9,096 bases of DNA, taken from Planctomycetota bacterium. GTDB taxonomy: Bacteria > Planctomycetota > UBA11346. The translations under genes were made by a program, and so were the position numbers. The stretch lies in assembly GCA_013816415.1 (NCBI GenBank), contig JACDEN010000076.1:1-9096 (forward strand). The letters run 5' to 3'. Below are positions 6,016 through 9,096 of the stretch, piece by piece. Below the pieces are notes generated by a model. The model made no database searches. It was not told the origin of the DNA and was given only the letters and a program-made list of their open reading frames with translations. Numbering within the stretch: the first letter of the stretch is position 1; the number at the start of each line of letters is the position of its first letter.

Positions 6016-9000
6016 ATGCGCATCATGCGCTGGCTGTTGCGGGTGTCGCTGCCCGTGGCGCTGCTGCTGCCGATGATCGCACCGTCCGTTCAGGCGGCGA
6101 CGGTCTCCATCGGTGCTGGGGCGGTCGCGTGGGATTATCCCATGCACACCTTCTATCACGACTCGCGCACGCAGGTGATCTACCTGGCGAGCGAACTCGG
6201 CGCGGCGGGGAACATCTCGAAGCTGTCCCTGACGGTCACCGGGGTCCCGAACAACGGCTCCGCGACGCCGAACACGCTGTTCAACTGGACCATCCGGATG
6301 AAGCAGACGGCGCTCAGCAGCTACCCCGCCTCGCCTTCGTGGGACAGCGGGTGGACCGTCTGTTACCAGGCCGACACCATCGTCTCCGCGACCGGCCTGG
6401 TGACTTTCACTTTCACCACTCCGTTCCCATATGATGGCGTCAACAACCTGCTGATCGATTTCAGCCACAACGACAACAGCTACAGCGCGAACGGCCTGGT
6501 GACCAGCACGACCATGGGCGTCAATCGTTCGATCTATTACTACTCGGACAGCGGTTTCGGCAACGATCCGCTGCTGTGGAACGGCATCGGAAATGGCAGC
6601 ACGGTGCCGGCCCCCATCCTCTCGACCAACATCCCCAACGTGCAGTTGACCATCACTCCCGCGCTGGTCACCGTCGGCGGCGGCGCCATCGCCAAAGACT
6701 TCCCGCTGCACGCCGTCAACCACGACGCGCGCACCGAGGCAATCTATTTAGCGAGCGAGATCGGGGTGGCTGGCAACATCACCAAGCTCGCGCTCAACGT
6801 CTCGACCATCCCGGGACAGGTGCTGAACAACTTCACCATCCGCATGAAGAACTCTCCGATGTCGGCGTTCACCGGCGCCCCTGCCTCCTGGGACCAGGGC
6901 AGCTGGACGACCGTCTATCAGGCCAACGAGAACATCGCGGTGACGGGTTGGCGCACCTTCACCCTGCAGTCGCAGTTCCCGTACGACGGTGTCAGCAACC
7001 TGCTCGTCGATTTCAGCTTCGATGACAGCACGCTCACCTCGTCGGGCAATGTGCTGACGTCGGCCGTCGCGGGCCAGCGCATGATGACCGGCTTCAGCAA
7101 CAGCACGGATGGGGATCCCAGGGCCTGGAGCGGCATCACGCCCGCGACCTCGACGCTGGCCAGCATCCCCAATGTGCAGCTGACGTTCGCAGGGCTGTCG
7201 ACCGCCCCTGCCAGCGGGTTCACGAACATCGGCGTTGGATCCTTGTCCTACGATTATCCTCTCCACACCTTCTACCACGACTCGCGCACCCAGGCGATCT
7301 ACCTGCAGAGCGAACTGGGCGCGGCGCAGAATTTCACCGGGCTGCAGCTCAACGTCCAGACGGTGCCCGGGCAGACGCTCGACAACTGGACGATCCGCAT
7401 CAGGCACACGCCGGCCACCAGCTATGGCGTGGCCTCATGGGACGCCGGACCATGGACCACCGTTCATGCGTCGAACGCCACGATCGCCGCCACGGGTTGG
7501 ACCACGTTCACGTTCTCGGCCCCGTTCGCCTACGACGGCGTCAACAGCCTGACGATCGACTTCAGCCATGACAGCACCTTCTTCACCACCAACGGCAACG
7601 TGTTCGCCTCCACCACCGGGACGAACCGCGTGGTCTATGGCTTCACCGATAGCGGATTCGGCGATCCGAAGACCTGGACTGGATTCGGCGGGGCGACTCC
7701 GACGCTCTCCAACACCCTGCCGAACATCCGTCTGCTGGGTGCAGCCTCTCCCACCATCTTCGTCAACGCGGCGGCGACCGGGGCGAACAACGGCGTCAAC
7801 TGGACGGACGCCTATACCAGTCTGCCGCTCGCGCTCGACCAGGCGACGGTCGCGGGCACCCAGATCTGGGTCGCTGCGGGCACCTACAAACCGGGCCGGC
7901 CGCTGACGTCCGCCCTGCGCACCAACACCTTTCAGCTCGCCAACGGGATCAGCCTGTACGGCGGCTTCTTCGGCAACGAGGGCGCCCTGTCGAGCCGCAA
8001 CCCCGTGGTCAACCCCTCCATCCTCAGCGGCGACATCGGCACCATCGGCGTGAACACCGACAACTGCTACCACGTCGTCACCGCCGCCACGGGAGCGGTC
8101 CTCGACGGCTTCGTGATCCGCGACGGCAATGCCAACAGCGCCGGCGGCTTCCCCGACATCAACGGCGGCGGCATGCTGTGCTCGAGCGCCTCGCCGACCA
8201 TCGCCAACTGCTCGTTCACCAGCAACACGGCATCGAACGTCGGCGGCGCGATCATCTTCTACCAGAACAGTTCTCCGACCGTGACCAACTGCGTGTTCAC
8301 CGGCAACAGCGGGTCCCTCGGCGGCGCCATGTATTTCGGCGTCACCTCGAACCCGATCATCACCAATTGCACCTTCACGCTCAATACCGCCTCGAGCCAA
8401 GGCGGCGCCGGCTACATCAGCAGTTCCTCGCCGGTGTTCACCAACGACATCTTCTGGTCGGATTCCGCGCCGACGGCGAACGAGATGCTGGTCAGCGGCG
8501 GCACGCCCAGCGCCAGCTTCTGCGATTTCCAGGGCGGAACGCCGGCCGGCCTGTCGGCCGGTTCGGGAATGATCGGCCTGGACCCGGTCTTCCTCAGCGC
8601 CACCACCGTGGCCAACGCCCTGGGCGCCGACGGCGTCCCCGGCACGGCGGACGACGGCCTGCGCCTGCAGGGGAGCAGCCCGTGCATCGATGCCGGCACC
8701 GCTGCGGGTGCGCCCGCGGCCGATGTGCTCGGCATCGTCCGTCCCAAGGGCGCGGGCTACGACATCGGCGCCTACGAGGGCAGGGTGGTCCCCGTCACCT
8801 TTTCATCGGCTACGGGCAGCGGCGCGGAGTCGACGACCGCAGTGAGCATCCCGGTGACCATCACCGTTTCCGACGGGACGGTGCAGGTCGCCTACGCAGT
8901 CACCTCGGGAACCGCCACCGGCGGCGGCAGCGACTATACCCTCGCCGCCGGCACCCTGACCTTCGCGCCAGGAGTCACCACCCAGAACATCAATGTGACG

Positions 9001-9096
9001 GTGGTCAACGATTTCGTCGATGAGGTCGACGAGACCTTCGCCATCACCCTGACGCCGACCGTCGGAGCGTACCGCGGCGCCATATTCGTCTACACC
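6016..9096 (+). CDS. Large secreted modular surface protein, 3' end beyond the window (partial)
   Basis: The frame runs to the right edge without a stop: at least 1027 codons. Residues 1-27 are a clear signal peptide with Arg residues, a Leu/Val-rich core and cleavage expected after V-Q-A. Three tandem homologous modules follow (about 29-213, 217-391, 402-575), marked by H-D-x-R-T-x-x-I-Y-L, W-T-I-R-(M/I) and Y-D-G-V-x-x-L. Residues 580-820 match the beta-helix family seen in environmental surface proteins (W-V-A-A-G-T-Y-K-P, Y-G-G-F-F-G-N-E, then coils of S-P-T-x-x-N-C). Residues 821-921 look like a choice-of-anchor Q region, ending R-P-K-G-x-x-x-D-I-G-A-Y-E. From 924 a Calx-beta domain begins and is nearly complete at the edge. 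The role is probably adhesion or cell-surface structure. Start Met 6016 was chosen for the signal peptide; no Shine-Dalgarno is seen, and in-frame ATGs at 5767, 5851, 5932, 5941 and 6025 are alternatives. Confidence 0.9.
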   Translation, partial: MRIMRWLLRVSLPVALLLPMIAPSVQAATVSIGAGAVAWDYPMHTFYHDSRTQVIYLASELGAAGNISKLSLTVTGVPNNGSATPNTLFNWTIRMKQTALSSYPASPSWDSGWTVCYQADTIVSATGLVTFTFTTPFPYDGVNNLLIDFSHNDNSYSANGLVTSTTMGVNRSIYYYSDSGFGNDPLLWNGIGNGSTVPAPILSTNIPNVQLTITPALVTVGGGAIAKDFPLHAVNHDARTEAIYLASEIGVAGNITKLALNVSTIPGQVLNNFTIRMKNSPMSAFTGAPASWDQGSWTTVYQANENIAVTGWRTFTLQSQFPYDGVSNLLVDFSFDDSTLTSSGNVLTSAVAGQRMMTGFSNSTDGDPRAWSGITPATSTLASIPNVQLTFAGLSTAPASGFTNIGVGSLSYDYPLHTFYHDSRTQAIYLQSELGAAQNFTGLQLNVQTVPGQTLDNWTIRIRHTPATSYGVASWDAGPWTTVHASNATIAATGWTTFTFSAPFAYDGVNSLTIDFSHDSTFFTTNGNVFASTTGTNRVVYGFTDSGFGDPKTWTGFGGATPTLSNTLPNIRLLGAASPTIFVNAAATGANNGVNWTDAYTSLPLALDQATVAGTQIWVAAGTYKPGRPLTSALRTNTFQLANGISLYGGFFGNEGALSSRNPVVNPSILSGDIGTIGVNTDNCYHVVTAATGAVLDGFVIRDGNANSAGGFPDINGGGMLCSSASPTIANCSFTSNTASNVGGAIIFYQNSSPTVTNCVFTGNSGSLGGAMYFGVTSNPIITNCTFTLNTASSQGGAGYISSSSPVFTNDIFWSDSAPTANEMLVSGGTPSASFCDFQGGTPAGLSAGSGMIGLDPVFLSATTVANALGADGVPGTADDGLRLQGSSPCIDAGTAAGAPAADVLGIVRPKGAGYDIGAYEGRVVPVTFSSATGSGAESTTAVSIPVTITVSDGTVQVAYAVTSGTATGGGSDYTLAAGTLTFAPGVTTQNINVTVVNDFVDEVDETFAITLTPTVGAYRGAIFVYT
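6100..6654 (+). repeat. Surface-protein module, copy 1
   Basis: First of three tandem modules, residues about 29-213. Landmarks are D-Y-P-M-H-T-F-Y-H-D-S-R-T-Q at 6133 onward, W-T-I-R-M-K, P-Y-D-G-V-N-N-L-L-I-D-F-S and the closing N-V-Q-L-T-I. It is predicted to be all-beta from alternating hydrophobic and Thr/Ser residues. I know similar modules from large surface proteins of PVC-type bacteria but know no accepted function. Confidence 0.8.
6664..7188 (+). repeat. Surface-protein module, copy 2
   Basis: Second module, residues about 217-391. Its D-F-P-L-H landmark begins at 6697, 564 bp after that of copy 1. It is the most diverged copy at its start (H-A-V-N-H-D-A-R-T-E) and closes with N-V-Q-L-T-F. 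It contains a TTA leucine codon, uncommon among its G+C-rich neighbours. Confidence 0.8.
7219..7740 (+). repeat. Surface-protein module, copy 3
   Basis: Third module, residues about 402-575. Its D-Y-P-L-H landmark begins at 7252, 555 bp after that of copy 2. Over 21 codons from the H-T-F-Y-H-D motif it differs from copy 1 at only 6 of 63 bases by my count, closer than either is to copy 2. It leads directly into the beta-helix region. Confidence 0.8.
8191..8505 (+). repeat. Beta-helix coil repeats
   Basis: Four successive coils begin with S-P-T-I-A-N-C, S-P-T-V-T-N-C, N-P-I-I-T-N-C and S-P-V-F-T-N-D at 8191, 8272, 8350 and 8428, a period of 26-27 residues. Each is followed by F-T-x-N-x-A/S and a Gly-Gly-Ala turn. 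This is typical of right-handed parallel beta-helices in adhesins and polymorphic surface proteins. Confidence 0.8.
8785..9096 (+). other. Calx-beta domain, cut by the window edge
   Basis: Residues about 924-1027 of the surface protein show the Calx-beta pattern: V-x-Y-A-V-T-S-G-T-A-T-G-G-G-S-D-Y, then A-G-T-L-T-F-A-P-G and D-E-V-D-E-T-F-A-I-T-L. The acidic D-E-x-D-E-T-F stretch is the part that binds calcium in the family. More Calx-beta copies or a C-terminal anchor may follow beyond the window. Confidence 0.85.

Noticed and set aside
4511..6076. 521-codon plus-strand open frame opposite the kinase
   Set aside because: It is antisense to a kinase with intact catalytic motifs. The translation is rich in Arg, His, Gly, Ala and Leu, as expected for the shadow of G+C-rich coding DNA, and shows no domain.
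7435..8400. 321-codon minus-strand open frame opposite the surface protein
   Set aside because: It is antisense to the beta-helix and module 3 coding region, which has clear family motifs; the translation is repetitive Gly/Ala/Val/Arg with no recognisable domain.
8191..8505. CRISPR-like regular repeats
   Set aside because: The 78-81-bp periodicity encodes beta-helix coils in a continuous reading frame; the units are degenerate at DNA level and there are no identical repeats with unique spacers.

Overview
The window is high-GC bacterial DNA with three large genes and an unassigned left edge. The best guess for the source is a Planctomycetota or related PVC-group bacterium. Three things point there: a serine/threonine kinase whose N-terminal lead-in resembles planctomycete kinases and which carries FHA-type domains; a PQQ-like propeller protein opening with a D-W-x-M-x-x-H-D-x-x-H-x-G motif and ending in a CTERM-like tail; and a very large secreted protein combining beta-helix, choice-of-anchor Q-like and Calx-beta regions. 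Myxococcota or other large-genome, surface-protein-rich lineages are not excluded. No rRNA, tRNA, CRISPR array, integrase or insertion sequence was recognised.

Layout. Positions 1-692 contain no gene I can support. They include an A+T-rich island (about 32% G+C over 321-400) with a perfect 19-bp tandem direct repeat, and a good Shine-Dalgarno just before the first gene. Positions 693-3380 (+) encode an 895-residue exported two-propeller protein (PQQ-like repeats, then BNR/Asp-box-like repeats), a Thr/Ser/Gly linker and a Cys-Gly plus hydrophobic C-terminal anchor. Positions 3365-5623 (-) encode a 752-residue cytoplasmic Ser/Thr kinase with a C-terminal FHA domain and, I propose, a second degenerate FHA-like fold. 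Its 3' end overlaps that of the first gene by 16 bp, tail to tail. Positions 5624-6015 are a 392-bp divergent intergenic region with clustered ATCCG/CGGAT half-sites and palindromes. From 6016 (+) to the right edge runs a gene, still open at the edge after 1027 codons, for a secreted surface protein: signal peptide, three tandem copies of an approximately 185-residue module, a right-handed beta-helix, a choice-of-anchor Q-like region and the start of a Calx-beta domain.

How the genes may work together: two exported surface proteins flank one soluble signalling kinase. The kinase and the modular surface protein are transcribed divergently and could share regulatory DNA. No operon is visible, so a functional link is only a positional inference. 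The strongest candidates for something poorly described are the triplicated module in the surface protein and the FHA-degenerate FHA tail of the kinase with its repeated T-M-A-V linker motifs.
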